Origin: CAZKWG01 sp964615375
Lineage (GTDB): Bacteria > Myxococcota_A > UBA796 > CAZKWG01
Assembly: GCA_964615375.1 (NCBI GenBank)
Contig: CAZTOW010000049.1
Location: 1-64,000, forward strand
Reading direction: 5' to 3'
Length of the DNA: 64,000 nt
A program made the translations under genes and the position numbers. This document shows, in pieces, positions 1-8,632 of the stretch (position 1 is its first letter; every line of letters begins with the position of its first letter). Below the pieces are notes generated by a model. The model did not search any database. It was given only the letters and a program-made list of their open reading frames with translations, and had not been told where the DNA came from.

Positions 1-1461
1 AACAGACTCACCTCCAGCTCATGTGCTGATGAGGGGGGCAGGGCGAGGATGTACATCGATGGAGAAGACACCTACCTGCCTCTGATCGAAGCAAAGATGG
101 TTCACCACTTCGACCATCGGTTTGGGACCTACGATGGACAGACGCCTTCGCAGGAAGCCATGGGGAAGCTCCCCGAGTTCGATGACGATGCCCATGGCGA
201 CCCGGAGAAGATGAACCTGCCCTACTTCTGGGTCGCCAGTGAAGAAGTCGAGACGGCGTTGCGCGGGCGTTGGGAGCGTGGCTGGCTTCTTGGGTGGCGT
301 GACATCTGTCGAACAAGCGACCAGAGAACGCTGATCGCAGCACTCCTACCAGTCGCGGCCGTCGGGCACACGACTCCGATCATGCTGTCCGATGCCCACC
401 CCAAGGCCATCGCCTGCCTGTACGCAAACCTTTGCAGCTTCGCATTGGACTATGCCGCTCGCCAGAAAGTCGGCGGTACGCATATCACTTACGGGTACAT
501 TAAACAGTTCCCCGTAATTCCACCATCTACCTACTCCGCGCCCGCACCCTGGCATCCCAGCCAGTCCGTCCTCCATTGGCTCCTCCCCCGCGTGCTGGAG
601 CTCGCCTACACCGCCTGGGACCTCGAACCCTTCGCCATCGATGTCGGCTACGACGGCCCGCCATACCGCTGGGATCCGGCTCGTCGCCCCCTGCTCCGCG
701 CGGAGCTCGACGCCGCGTTCTTCCACCTCTATGGCATCTCCTGCGACGACGTCGCCTACATCCTCGACAGCTTCCCTGTCGTCCGCAAGAATGACCTGCG
801 TGATCACGACGAGTACCGCACGAAGAGCGTGATCCTGGAGATCTACGACGCCATGTCCGTCGCCGCGCGCACCGGCGTCCCCTATGCCACGCGTCTCACG
901 CCGCCGCCAGCCGACGCGAAGGTCGCGCATCCTCCGCGTACTGTCGAAGTCCCTGTCCAGCCCGTCGATCCGTCGACGCTGCCAGACCTCGATTGGAGTG
1001 ACGTTCTGCCTCCCTCCAGGTATCAGCACCATGTCGCGATCGCGGCGGTGTTGCGCACCTTTGCCACACCGGCTCCCCGCGAGCTGGTCGGGAAGGCCGT
1101 GGACGCGCTCTTGCGGCCGCCCACGTTCACTTCCCACCTCTCGGACGAGAGTCGGCACCACTGGCTACGGCTGGTCGGCCCGGGAGCAGAGGCGCCCGAA
1201 GAGTCCGTCGTTGACCTCGCTGATCGTCAGCTCGAAGATCGGGCCTGGGCCGACGCCGTTCGGACCATGGAGGTTCAGGGAGCCCTGGTCCGCGACGATC
1301 AGGCGGGAACGCTCGCGGCAGGCCCGCGGCTGGGCCGCTACCCCTCCGAAGGACCGGTACAACAGATGGCCAGCTTTGTGGTCGGCGTGCTCCAGGCAGC
1401 AGCGACGGCCGCTCCGGCCGAGCAGATCGCCGACAAGGAGGATCGCGTTGAATCAGCTTGA
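1..1461 (+). CDS. C-terminal part of an Eco57I/type IIG-like adenine methylase (5' end outside window)
   Basis: The reading frame is open from base 1, so the start and the catalytic methylase core lie upstream; 486 residues are visible. The visible part matches the C-terminal region of large Eco57I-class restriction-methylase proteins: an LPLIEAKMVHHFDHRF-type segment near residue 26, an ITYGYIKQFPVIPP segment, then LRAELDAAFFHLYGI and a late EYRTKSVILEIYDAM segment. In these families this part follows the NPPY-containing methylase domain and helps in DNA recognition. An ATG at 49 is internal. The last codons overlap the TTG start of the ATPase gene at 1448, so the genes are translationally coupled. 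Whether the whole protein is DISARM-, BREX- or type IIG-like cannot be judged without the N-terminus. Confidence 0.8.
   Translation, partial: NRLTSSSCADEGGRARMYIDGEDTYLPLIEAKMVHHFDHRFGTYDGQTPSQEAMGKLPEFDDDAHGDPEKMNLPYFWVASEEVETALRGRWERGWLLGWRDICRTSDQRTLIAALLPVAAVGHTTPIMLSDAHPKAIACLYANLCSFALDYAARQKVGGTHITYGYIKQFPVIPPSTYSAPAPWHPSQSVLHWLLPRVLELAYTAWDLEPFAIDVGYDGPPYRWDPARRPLLRAELDAAFFHLYGISCDDVAYILDSFPVVRKNDLRDHDEYRTKSVILEIYDAMSVAARTGVPYATRLTPPPADAKVAHPPRTVEVPVQPVDPSTLPDLDWSDVLPPSRYQHHVAIAAVLRTFATPAPRELVGKAVDALLRPPTFTSHLSDESRHHWLRLVGPGAEAPEESVVDLADRQLEDRAWADAVRTMEVQGALVRDDQAGTLAAGPRLGRYPSEGPVQQMASFVVGVLQAAATAAPAEQIADKEDRVESA
1435..1441 (+). promoter_or_regulatory. Shine-Dalgarno sequence that decides a TTG start
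   Basis: AAGGAGG lies six bases before TTG at 1448, inside the end of the methylase gene. The in-frame ATG at 1484 has no comparable site. This supports the TTG as the start of the ATPase gene. Confidence 0.7.
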
Positions 1462-3445
1462 TCTCTTCAAACGCCCAGGCGACATGGTCAAGCCCATACA
1501 GGGACTCGCCGAGCCCATGCTTTGGGTTCAGCGGATGGTGATCTGGGGCGCCCCCGATTCTGTCCTGCGCTCCATCCCGTTGAGGCCAGGTCTGAACGTG
1601 ATCTGGTCGCCTGACCCTGGTGGGGAGAAGGCCGCGCAGCTCGGGCTCGACAACGCCATCGGTCACGGCGCAGGCAAGAGCCTCTTCTGCCGCCTGATGA
1701 GGTACTGCCTGGGAGAGCCGACCTTCGCGCCCGAGGCGCAGCAACGCGCCATCCAGCGAGCATTCCCCGATGGACTCGTGGGAGCAGAGGTGCGCGTCGC
1801 CGGCCGCTCCTGGTCTGTGGTGCGACCGCTCGGCCACCCCAGCCGCTCACGAGCATCGGCCGAGCTCTCGCTTGAACAACTGCTCTCGGTTAACCAGCCC
1901 GATCACAGCTTCGATACGTTTGTGGCCGCTCTCGCCGACGAAGCGCTCGGTCCACAGGTGCGCCGGCTGATGCCGGCACCCGGTCGATCAGACGAACCAG
2001 CCCACCCCTGGCTCATGGCGTTGGCCTGGCTCGCCCGCGATCAGGAGTGCCGTTTCAGCCACATCCTCGACTGGCGCGCTGCGGCTTCGGACTCCGAGTC
2101 CCCTGCGCGGGGCCGCAGCCTCTCGCGCACGGACCAGCTCGATGCTCTCCGCGCGCTGCTCCGCGCGCTGCTCCCCGAAGAGCAGGTGTTGCGCGAGCAT
2201 ATTGAGGAAGGCGATACGAAGCGGAAGCAGGCGGAGCAGGACGCGGCGCATGCGGTACGGGAGATCGCGCGGCAGCGCGTGCAACTCGCGCGTGAGCTGG
2301 GCCTGGAGATGGACACGCTGCCGTCGGACGAGCTGTGCGTGGAGATGCTGCGCAAGGCTGCCCGTGCGCGTTTTGCCAGGGTCACCGGAACGCTGCCAGC
2401 CTTCGCAGGGGTAGATCTGGACGAGCTCGAAGGACGCCGCGATCAGGTGACGGCCGAGAAGATCGCCGTCGAGCTCCGGCTCAAACACGTCGCCGAGCAG
2501 ATCGAGGACCTGCCGAGGGAGATCCGGCGGCTCATCGGTGAGCTGAATCTCCATCGGGCCGAGCTGAGCGAGGCAGAGGAGCCTATCTGCGGGATCTGCG
2601 AGGTGCCGATTGACCACGTCCTCGCTGCTGGATGCAAGCTGTCTCACAAGTTGCCCAATCTACCATCTGTGAGCGCGAAGTATGGAGCTGTGGCTGACCG
2701 AAAGAAGGAGTTGGAGCTCGCGCTGATGAACTATCGCGCGGAGCAGGCAGCGCTTGGCCGGATGCACTCTGGGCTTTCGGAGAGCTCGACGGTGCTTGAG
2801 CGAGAGGTGCAGGCTCGACGGGCGGCGGAGAAGGCGCGAAGCGCTGATTACTTCGATGCGCGTCGCGCCGTAGACCGCGTCCGTGACCTGGGGGACCGCT
2901 TCACCGAGCGCCAGGCCCACGAGCGGGCGGCAGACCAGCAGAAGACCGGGCTGGTACGCCTTCGAGAGCTGGTGGAGGGCCACAGGAGGGCGGGGCGGGA
3001 GAACCTTCAACGACTCTCTGAGCTCTACAACCTTGTCGTGCAGTCCATCATCGGTAGCAGCGCCGAAGGCGAAGTCCGGCTCACCGGGAATGGGCTGGAA
3101 CCCCATATCACCATGGGCGGTGAGCGCTTCAGCGCCGCGCTCGACTCTCTCAAGGTCGTGGCATTCGACGTAGCGGCCCTGCTTCTCGCTGTGGAAGGTC
3201 GGTCGGCCGCACCCGCCTTCTTGATCCACGACAGCCCGAGGGAGGCCGACCTCGGCGACTCGCTCTACCAGCGGCTGTTCTTCACCGTGAAGGACGCGGA
3301 AGGAGTAGGTGACCGGCCGACAACATTCCAGTACATCTTGACAACGACGACGCCCCCGCCAGAGGAGCTTCGGCGAGAGCCGTGGCTCTGTCTCACCCTG
3401 AGAGGTACGCCGGCAGATGAGCGGCTGCTGAGGAAGGATCTGTGA
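1448..3445 (+). CDS. SMC/Rad50-like coiled-coil ATPase of a defence operon
   Basis: The 665-aa protein has an N-terminal P-loop (GHGAGKS, about residue 72), a long charged coiled coil from about 240 to 560, and a Walker B/D-loop-like FLIHDSPREADLG near 590. This is the layout of SMC/RecN/Rad50 ABC ATPases. In the middle of the coil, near residue 380, sits CGIC followed by a further Cys, resembling a Rad50 zinc hook. The TTG start is chosen for the AAGGAGG six bases upstream; a longer frame reading from 884 is a shadow of the methylase gene. Its stop overlaps the GTG start of the DUF1016 gene. ABC-type ATPases next to nucleases and methylases are common in anti-phage islands and may sense or process DNA ends. 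I cannot assign a named system. Confidence 0.75.
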   Translation: MNQLDLFKRPGDMVKPIQGLAEPMLWVQRMVIWGAPDSVLRSIPLRPGLNVIWSPDPGGEKAAQLGLDNAIGHGAGKSLFCRLMRYCLGEPTFAPEAQQRAIQRAFPDGLVGAEVRVAGRSWSVVRPLGHPSRSRASAELSLEQLLSVNQPDHSFDTFVAALADEALGPQVRRLMPAPGRSDEPAHPWLMALAWLARDQECRFSHILDWRAAASDSESPARGRSLSRTDQLDALRALLRALLPEEQVLREHIEEGDTKRKQAEQDAAHAVREIARQRVQLARELGLEMDTLPSDELCVEMLRKAARARFARVTGTLPAFAGVDLDELEGRRDQVTAEKIAVELRLKHVAEQIEDLPREIRRLIGELNLHRAELSEAEEPICGICEVPIDHVLAAGCKLSHKLPNLPSVSAKYGAVADRKKELELALMNYRAEQAALGRMHSGLSESSTVLEREVQARRAAEKARSADYFDARRAVDRVRDLGDRFTERQAHERAADQQKTGLVRLRELVEGHRRAGRENLQRLSELYNLVVQSIIGSSAEGEVRLTGNGLEPHITMGGERFSAALDSLKVVAFDVAALLLAVEGRSAAPAFLIHDSPREADLGDSLYQRLFFTVKDAEGVGDRPTTFQYILTTTTPPPEELRREPWLCLTLRGTPADERLLRKDL

Positions 3446-4629
3446 AGCCCACGCGCAAGCGCACGCCCAAGAACGAGATCGCCGCCCCTCCGTATGCTGC
3501 GGATGCCCTGTTCGAGCGCGTCGTCGCCATCCTGGAAGAGGCGCGCGCCCGTGTCGTCCGATCTGTGAACAGCGAGATGGTGCTGGCCTACTGGCACATC
3601 GGTCGCGAGATCGTGCATGAGGTCCAGCGCGGCGAGAGCCGGGCGGAGTATGGCGAGGCCGTGTTGGAGCGGCTGTCCGCCGCGCTCATCCAGCGATACG
3701 GGCGAGGCTACTCCGTCAGCAACATTCGCTACTTTCGGCAGTTCTATCTCGTCTATTCGGATCGCACCCCAATTCACCACGAGCCTCGTGGTGAATTGGC
3801 CCCCGACTCGGTAGTCGCGGAGATTCACCACGAGCCTCGCGATGTCCTGGCAACCCTGGAGTTCGCCGTGAACCAGGCGCATGCCTCACGCGGGTTCTCA
3901 CCGGGCCTGTCCTGGACCCACTACAGGCTCCTCACCAAGGTCGATCACCGCGCAGAGCGCCTGTTCTATGAGATCGAGGCGGAGCGCGACCGGTGGAGCA
4001 CCACCGTCCTCGAACGGCAGATCCACACGCACCTGTTCCTGCGGCTGCTGAAGAGCCGGGACAAGGCCGGCGTCCTGGATCTGGCGACGCAAGGGCTCGT
4101 GCTCCAGCGCCCGACGGACACTCTTCGCGACCCCGTCGTGCTCGACTTCCTCGACATCCCTGACGGTGAGCGCCTGCACGAGACCGACCTCGAAGCAGCG
4201 ATCATCGTGAGCCTGCAACACTTCCTGCTGGAGCTCGGCAAGGGCTTCGCCTTCGTCGGCCGGCAGAAGCGTTTGGAGTTCGACGATGACTACTTCTATG
4301 TCGATCTGGTCTTCTACAACTGTATTTTGAAATTCTACCTACTCATCGACTTGAAGACAGGGCGTCTCACGGCGGCCGATGTGGGCCAGATGGACAGCTA
4401 CGTCCGGCTCTTTGACGACCGCTACACCACCGAGGGTGACAACCCGACCATCGGGCTCATCTTGTGCGCGGAGAAGAACGAGACGGTCGCGCGCTACTCG
4501 GCCCTCCACGAACACGCGCAGCTCTTTGCCGCTCGCTATCTGAGGGTGCTGCCCACGGTGGAGGAGCTTCAGACCGAGTTGCTGCGCGAGCGATCGCTGA
4601 TTGAGGCCCGGCGCCGAGAGGGCCAGTAA
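3442..4629 (+). CDS. DUF1016/YhcG-family PD-(D/E)XK nuclease
   Basis: A 395-aa protein starting with GTG that overlaps the upstream stop (GTGA). The N-terminal half carries the DUF1016 signature (AYWHIGREIV, then YSVSNIRYFRQFYL, then LSWTHYRLL). The C-terminal half has the nuclease core: YVDLVFYN near residue 285 and IDLKTG near 301, fitting the D...(D/E)xK active site. YhcG-like proteins occur widely beside restriction-modification and other defence genes. Between the two halves an extra stretch contains the peptide IHHEPR twice, encoded by a palindromic repeat (see repeat at 3769). HNH gene follows directly, so ATPase, DUF1016 and HNH genes probably form one transcript with the upstream methylase. 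Confidence 0.88.
   Translation: MKPTRKRTPKNEIAAPPYAADALFERVVAILEEARARVVRSVNSEMVLAYWHIGREIVHEVQRGESRAEYGEAVLERLSAALIQRYGRGYSVSNIRYFRQFYLVYSDRTPIHHEPRGELAPDSVVAEIHHEPRDVLATLEFAVNQAHASRGFSPGLSWTHYRLLTKVDHRAERLFYEIEAERDRWSTTVLERQIHTHLFLRLLKSRDKAGVLDLATQGLVLQRPTDTLRDPVVLDFLDIPDGERLHETDLEAAIIVSLQHFLLELGKGFAFVGRQKRLEFDDDYFYVDLVFYNCILKFYLLIDLKTGRLTAADVGQMDSYVRLFDDRYTTEGDNPTIGLILCAEKNETVARYSALHEHAQLFAARYLRVLPTVEELQTELLRERSLIEARRREGQ
3769..3839. repeat. Palindromic element inserted in frame within the DUF1016 gene
   Basis: Bases 3769-3783 and 3785-3799 are a perfect 15-bp inverted repeat around a single base. The core AATTCACCACGAGCCTCG (3771-3788) recurs at 3822-3839 with one mismatch. The two copies are 51 bases (17 codons) apart and both keep the reading frame, encoding IHHEPR twice. 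The insert lies between conserved blocks of the family, where length varies. Confidence 0.75.
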
Positions 4630-5394
4630 ATGGCCCTGAGTCCTACGGTGAGAACGCGCCTGGAGAAGGCCGCCGCAGACAATGGGTTCGACCTCGATCT
4701 GGCACCGCAGGGCAACTGGCTGTCCTTCGCCAGCAGCCACGCGCCCCTCCGCGTATGGCTCACGGCGCTCGGTGACACCTTCATCCTCGTCGCGCTCTCG
4801 CAGGCCAACGTCGCGCGCGCCCTCGCCGACTTCGGCGCGCCCTTCCAGAGCCCGCTCCCACCGGAGGCCCGCGGCGCGCGCGGCGTCACCGACTTTGTGA
4901 CGCTCCACCAGCTCCTCCGACGCGCGCTGAAGCTGTCCCGCGCCCTGCCAGACGAGCTGCTGAAGGCGTTCACCTCGGCTACGGCCGAACTTCCGCGCGC
5001 TACCGAGGCCGAGCGCCTGGTCATCCAGCGTGTCGGGCAGGGCGTGTTCCGCGGCGGCCTGCTCGACTACTGGGAGGGTCGATGCGCGATGACCGGCCTC
5101 GCCGTGCCCGAGCTGCTGCGCGCCAGCCACATCAAGCCGTGGGCCGCGTGCGACCTCGACGCCGACCGCTTGGACGTCTTCAACGGCCTGCTGCTCGCCG
5201 CCCACCTGGATGCCGCGTTCGACGGCGGGTTCATCACGGTGCAGGACGATGGGGCGGTGACGGTATCGCCCGAGCTGAATGCGTCGGCGCGGGAGTTGTT
5301 GGGGCTTGAGGCGCCGCTACGTGTGCGCGAGATCGCTGAGGGGCACCGGCGGTACTTGCCGTGGCACCGGGAGCGGGTGTACAGACAGGGGTGA
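4630..5394 (+). CDS. HNH endonuclease (HNH_2-type)
   Basis: The 254-aa protein starts with ATG directly after the DUF1016 stop. Its C-terminal half holds a classical HNH nuclease of the restriction-associated type: RCAMTGL, then ASHIKPWA near residue 165, NGLLLAAHLDAAFDGGFI, and a final YLPWHRERV. The His and Asn residues expected for metal binding and catalysis are all present. The N-terminal half (about 120 residues) is not a domain I recognise and may bind DNA or a partner. It is the last + gene of the left-hand cluster, tail to tail with the IrrE peptidase gene. Likely role: DNA cleavage in the same defence island. Confidence 0.88.
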   Translation: MALSPTVRTRLEKAAADNGFDLDLAPQGNWLSFASSHAPLRVWLTALGDTFILVALSQANVARALADFGAPFQSPLPPEARGARGVTDFVTLHQLLRRALKLSRALPDELLKAFTSATAELPRATEAERLVIQRVGQGVFRGGLLDYWEGRCAMTGLAVPELLRASHIKPWAACDLDADRLDVFNGLLLAAHLDAAFDGGFITVQDDGAVTVSPELNASARELLGLEAPLRVREIAEGHRRYLPWHRERVYRQG

Positions 5395-5426
5395 TCGGCG
5401 CCGATCAGCGAGCTGCCCTCGCTACG

Positions 5427-6245
5427 CTACTCGTCCTCAACCTCGTCAGGCTCACCAAGGCCCTCGAACCTCAGCAGGCTCAGAACTCGATCACCATAGC
5501 CGAGGGAGATGGCGTGCTCGTAGAGTTCGGCATCCTCGCCGAGGGCGCAGTCGTGGTGAATCCACCGGTCCGCGTCCACCAGCTCGACATCGTCGAACAG
5601 AGTGCGCGAGCGATGCACCTGAGCGGCCTGCGACGCACGATGGACAAAGCCATCCTGATTGAGGTCAGGCCAGAAGTGTTCACTGGTGGCTGCCCATCGA
5701 ATCCTGGCGTCCTCCGACATCACCAGCGCACAGGGTATGTCGGCGAGCTCGATCGCGCGGATCGCGGCCGCCGTCAGCGAGACCTCGAAGGTAGCCGATA
5801 TCTCCTTAACCACGGGCCATCGGGGTGATGTCCACTCTGGATGACGGCGCATCATTGCGGCAGGAATCAACAGGTTGGCCGAGAAGACATTGGCGCCCCG
5901 CTCCAGCCTCTCGGAGGAGTGCCAGGATTCCATATCTGCTTCAGCGCAGACGTTGAGCAGGCGCCCGTTGCGGTGCAGTCTGAAGTGACCGAGCTCATGG
6001 CCGATGGAGAATCGTCGACGCCCTCGATGTCGCTCATCGGCGTTCACGCGCATCACGGCGCGCCCGCCGACATGCGTCAGGCGCGCCGAGCTACCCGAGA
6101 GCCCTCCATCTTCGACGCGGATTCCGAGCGCATGTGCGATGTCTTCGAGGCGGATATCCTCGGGACTCAGGACGCCGAATTCTTCAAGCAGCTTCTCAGC
6201 CTCACGTCTCGCGGTACGGGCCACGAGGTCGGCGGCCCGCCTCAC
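5427..6245 (-). CDS. ImmA/IrrE-family metallo-endopeptidase
   Basis: The 272-aa protein has the zinc motif HELGHF at about residues 82-87, preceded by RRRFSIGHE and followed by an acidic-Glu region (ERGANVFSANLLIP), as in ImmA/IrrE peptidases that cleave repressors or other regulators. A C-terminal extension of about 120 residues is unassigned. The GTG start overlaps the stop of the upstream 138-codon gene (GTGA), so it is the third gene of a sigma-like / small protein / peptidase operon. By analogy with ImmA-ImmR pairs, the peptidase may destroy one of the two upstream products under stress. Confidence 0.85.
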   Translation of the reverse strand: MRRAADLVARTARREAEKLLEEFGVLSPEDIRLEDIAHALGIRVEDGGLSGSSARLTHVGGRAVMRVNADERHRGRRRFSIGHELGHFRLHRNGRLLNVCAEADMESWHSSERLERGANVFSANLLIPAAMMRRHPEWTSPRWPVVKEISATFEVSLTAAAIRAIELADIPCALVMSEDARIRWAATSEHFWPDLNQDGFVHRASQAAQVHRSRTLFDDVELVDADRWIHHDCALGEDAELYEHAISLGYGDRVLSLLRFEGLGEPDEVEDE

Positions 6246-6658
6246 GGCTCGTCCAGAATGCTCGCGCCATCGTGGAGCTCGATGAGGTCGGCGAGCTGTG
6301 ATTCGAGGTCCAGACGCCGCTGACTGTTCAACTCGCGATGGCCGACGTCAGCGGTGAAACTGGCGATCTTCCGCCGAAGCGTCTCCTCGGTGTACCGGCG
6401 GCGCTGCACCTCGGGCAGCCAGCGTGAACTACCCTCGACGATGCGTTCGTGACGAGCCCGATCCAGGCGACGACGTTTGGTCGCAGCAACGACGCTGGTG
6501 ATGGACTGTGTGATCACGCGGTCAGCTTCGGCGACGTCAATCCCACGCGACCGAAGCTGGGCTGCGAGCGCGGTGGAGTCCATGTCGTCGTCTTCGGTGT
6601 CGAGAAAAGCGAACAGGTGGTCCAAGGGGACCTTCGGCTTAAGATCGGCCATAAGCAT
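6242..6658 (-). CDS. Small charged protein between sigma-like and IrrE genes
   Basis: A 138-aa acidic and arginine-rich, probably helical protein with no recognised domain. A second possible start (ATG at 6652) would shorten it by two residues. It overlaps the upstream sigma-like gene by 20 bases and ends inside the GTG start of the IrrE-peptidase gene. From its place between a sigma-like factor and a regulatory peptidase, it could be an anti-sigma factor or peptidase target; this is inference only. Confidence 0.65.
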   Translation of the reverse strand: MLMADLKPKVPLDHLFAFLDTEDDDMDSTALAAQLRSRGIDVAEADRVITQSITSVVAATKRRRLDRARHERIVEGSSRWLPEVQRRRYTEETLRRKIASFTADVGHRELNSQRRLDLESQLADLIELHDGASILDEP

Positions 6659-7253
6659 CCTCCAGAAATGCTTTCAGGCCAGGCTCCTCCGCGAGCACTT
6701 GCTCCATCATCCTTCTCAGTCTCCGCCGTGCATTCTTGACGGCGGCCACATCTAACCCAGTCTCGTCTGAGATCTCCACTGGCTGTTCCAGCCCGTCCCT
6801 CAGCGCCATCAACACGAGTCCGATCTCATCGTCGCGTTCCATTGACGCGCGCAGCTCAACGAGCTTGAACAGCTTCTCTTTGGCCTGCGCCTGTTCGCGA
6901 GCAATCAGCACGGACTCCGCTGACGCGGTCTCAACCTCACCATCGGACATTGGAGAGTCTCCAGCTTTGGCTAGCTGCACACCGCTCTCTGCCGAGGTGC
7001 TCTGCTTTGCCTCCCGACGCTTGCCCCGTCTGCGGGCTACCTTGGCTTGAGTCTCGATATTTCGCCGAAGGTGCAACAGCAGGTTCTCGAACCCTGGGAA
7101 GCCGTCGGGCTTCGCCAGCGTTCCAATGGCAATGGCCACCAGGTCCTGCGGAGCGACGTCGGGGGGAAGTCCACGACCACATCGTTCGGCATGACTGAGC
7201 AGATGAGCCTTGATCCGGGTGAGTTCTCTCTGTAGTCGTTCTGGGTCTACCAT
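6639..7253 (-). CDS. Sigma-70/ECF-like regulatory protein
   Basis: The 204-aa protein starts at the ATG at 7253. Its N-terminal part (APQDLVAIAIGTLAK, then FENLLLHLRRNIETQ) resembles ECF sigma region 2, and its C-terminal part (LRDGLEQPVEISDETGLD, then VKNARRRLRRMMEQVL) resembles the region 4 helix-turn-helix. A charged linker separates them. It heads the operon with the small protein and the IrrE-like peptidase. Frames extending upstream to 7376 look non-coding and lie over a terminator-like hairpin. Role as a sigma factor is likely but divergent. Confidence 0.6.
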   Translation of the reverse strand: MVDPERLQRELTRIKAHLLSHAERCGRGLPPDVAPQDLVAIAIGTLAKPDGFPGFENLLLHLRRNIETQAKVARRRGKRREAKQSTSAESGVQLAKAGDSPMSDGEVETASAESVLIAREQAQAKEKLFKLVELRASMERDDEIGLVLMALRDGLEQPVEISDETGLDVAAVKNARRRLRRMMEQVLAEEPGLKAFLEDAYGRS

Positions 7254-7334
7254 AGATGTGTCTGTCTGGAAGGAAGTTGATGGTGGGCGCGAGGCGGGTG
7301 AGTCAGGCTCGATGGTGGGTAGTTGAAGGGGAGG

Positions 7335-7360
7335 CCCCGCGCGGCCGGAACCGCGCGGGG
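7335..7360 (-). terminator. GC-rich hairpin after the YjzC-like gene
   Basis: CCCCGCGCGG and CCGCGCGGGG form a perfect 10-bp stem with a six-base loop, starting nine bases after the YjzC-like stop on the - strand. No clear T-run follows, so it may be an imperfect terminator or an RNA-stabilising hairpin. Confidence 0.45.
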
Positions 7361-7368
7361 TGACACGG

Positions 7369-7566
7369 CTAGCCACGACCCGACTTGTTGTTGGTCGGGT
7401 CCACGATGACGTACTTCTGGCCGGGACGGTCCGTCGGGGGCAGGATGTGCCCCTTCGGCATGGTCACCTCGGGGCCAGGGTTGCCACCCTTGGGACCGAC
7501 CTGCTGGTACTGGCCAGAGGCCGGAGCGGGCTTGCCGGGAGGTAGTAGCGGACTCTTGGAGCTCAT
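7369..7566 (-). CDS. YjzC-like small protein
   Basis: The 65-aa protein begins at the ATG at 7566, preceded by GAAGGG. It has the layout of the YjzC family: PPGKPAPASGQYQQVG, then EVTMPKGHILPPTDRPGQKY. Members are small, of unknown function, with a GK-x-AP-x-SG-x-Y core. An upstream in-frame GTG at 7617 gives a longer version that is less likely because the family starts near the PPGK motif. It stands alone, with a hairpin after it. Confidence 0.7.
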   Translation of the reverse strand: MSSKSPLLPPGKPAPASGQYQQVGPKGGNPGPEVTMPKGHILPPTDRPGQKYVIVDPTNNKSGRG

Positions 7567-7928
7567 AGTCGATGTTCCCTTCTTGGTGATGAAGGCCACC
7601 GGGTTGATGTCCTTCACCTACATTCGGGCCACGAAGCGTCGACGTGGACCATGATCGACGCCGAAAATCTCAACTTTCCGAATTGTGGTATTTCAAAGCA
7701 GGTCGGCCTTATCGGCGCACGAGCTTCCTCGTTTCGTGAATTCGCACTGGAGGTGCAACTACCGGACCACGTACTATCCCGAGCTGCCGACGCGCAAGGG
7801 CCGGAAGCATCTCCTTCCGGCCCCCATCTGGACCCACCTTCTGGCCCCCGCGATACCGCCTCCCCCTTGCCCGCCCCGGCGCCGACTTCTGGACACCCGT
7901 CTCCGTCCCCTCAGCCACCAGCGACCAG
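7567..7928. other. Intergenic region of 362 bases
   Basis: It holds the leader of the YjzC-like gene and the 3' side of the Tat lipoprotein gene. Short + strand frames here have no Shine-Dalgarno site and low-complexity Pro/Ser/Arg content, so I see no gene in it. Confidence 0.5.
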
Positions 7929-8567
7929 CTACACCAGCACCACCCGGTAGGCCGGCGCGTAGCTCTCCCGGTAGACCTCCGAGTGATGCACCGCCGGCAG
8001 GCCCTGCTCGACCAGCGGCGCCGTGAACGCCTCCCAGGCGGCGCGGTCGAAGGACAGCGGCAGCGTGCCCTGCTCCAGCATCACGCCCGCGACATCGATC
8101 TCGACCGCGAGTAGCCTCGACGCAGGCGTCCACCGCGCCGCGGTCTCGGCGAAGGCGGTGGCCAGCGTCTCCAGGCTGCGACGCCTGGCCAGCCAGGGCC
8201 GCAGGTGGACACGCGCGAGCCCCCAGCCTCGGTCGAGCATCTCCACGTCCACGGCCTCGGCGCCGGGCGGCAGGGGCGCCAGCTCGGCAGCCTCGCGCTG
8301 AAGCCAGGCGAGCGCGTTGCCGGCGGCGACGAGGTGCCCCGGCCCCATGGCCCTCTGATGGCAGAGCTTGTAGAGATCGGCCGGCTCCATCCTCGGATAC
8401 CGGCGCGCGTGCTCGACAAGCAGCGTGAACAGCTCGCCGTACCAGCCGAATGACCCACTCGCAGGGGGGTCGTGGTCGAACTGGAGCGGGTCGCCATGCC
8501 TCGCCGCGCAGCCCGTCGCCAGCGCGGCGCCCAGGCCCAGCAGCGTCTCCCGGCGGCTCCAGTCCAT
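7929..8567 (-). CDS. Tat-exported lipoprotein-like protein of unknown function
   Basis: The 212-aa protein starts MDWSRRETLLGLGAALATGC: a twin-arginine motif, a hydrophobic stretch and a Cys that could be lipidated (ATGC). It therefore probably folds in the cytoplasm and is exported, often a sign of a cofactor. The mature part contains CHQRAMGPGHLV, with Cys and His residues that could bind a ligand, and an ELAPLPPGAEAVDVEM segment, but I do not recognise the family. It lies 65 bases beyond the stop of the sigma-54-activator-like gene and may be co-transcribed with it. Confidence 0.7.
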   Translation of the reverse strand: MDWSRRETLLGLGAALATGCAARHGDPLQFDHDPPASGSFGWYGELFTLLVEHARRYPRMEPADLYKLCHQRAMGPGHLVAAGNALAWLQREAAELAPLPPGAEAVDVEMLDRGWGLARVHLRPWLARRRSLETLATAFAETAARWTPASRLLAVEIDVAGVMLEQGTLPLSFDRAAWEAFTAPLVEQGLPAVHHSEVYRESYAPAYRVVLV

Positions 8568-8632
8568 GCGCGGCGCTCCGGGGGCCTCCTATCCCGTCGA
8601 GGCCCTCGGCCGAGCGCGCCTGGGTGCGCCCC

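Noticed and set aside
884..1447. An upstream extension of the ATPase gene
   Set aside because: The extension is Arg/Ser/Pro-rich shadow of the methylase gene; ATPase similarity starts only after the TTG at 1448.
1127..1837. A - strand frame across the methylase/ATPase boundary
   Set aside because: Arg/Pro-rich shadow; the overlap of the two + genes has a strong Shine-Dalgarno site.
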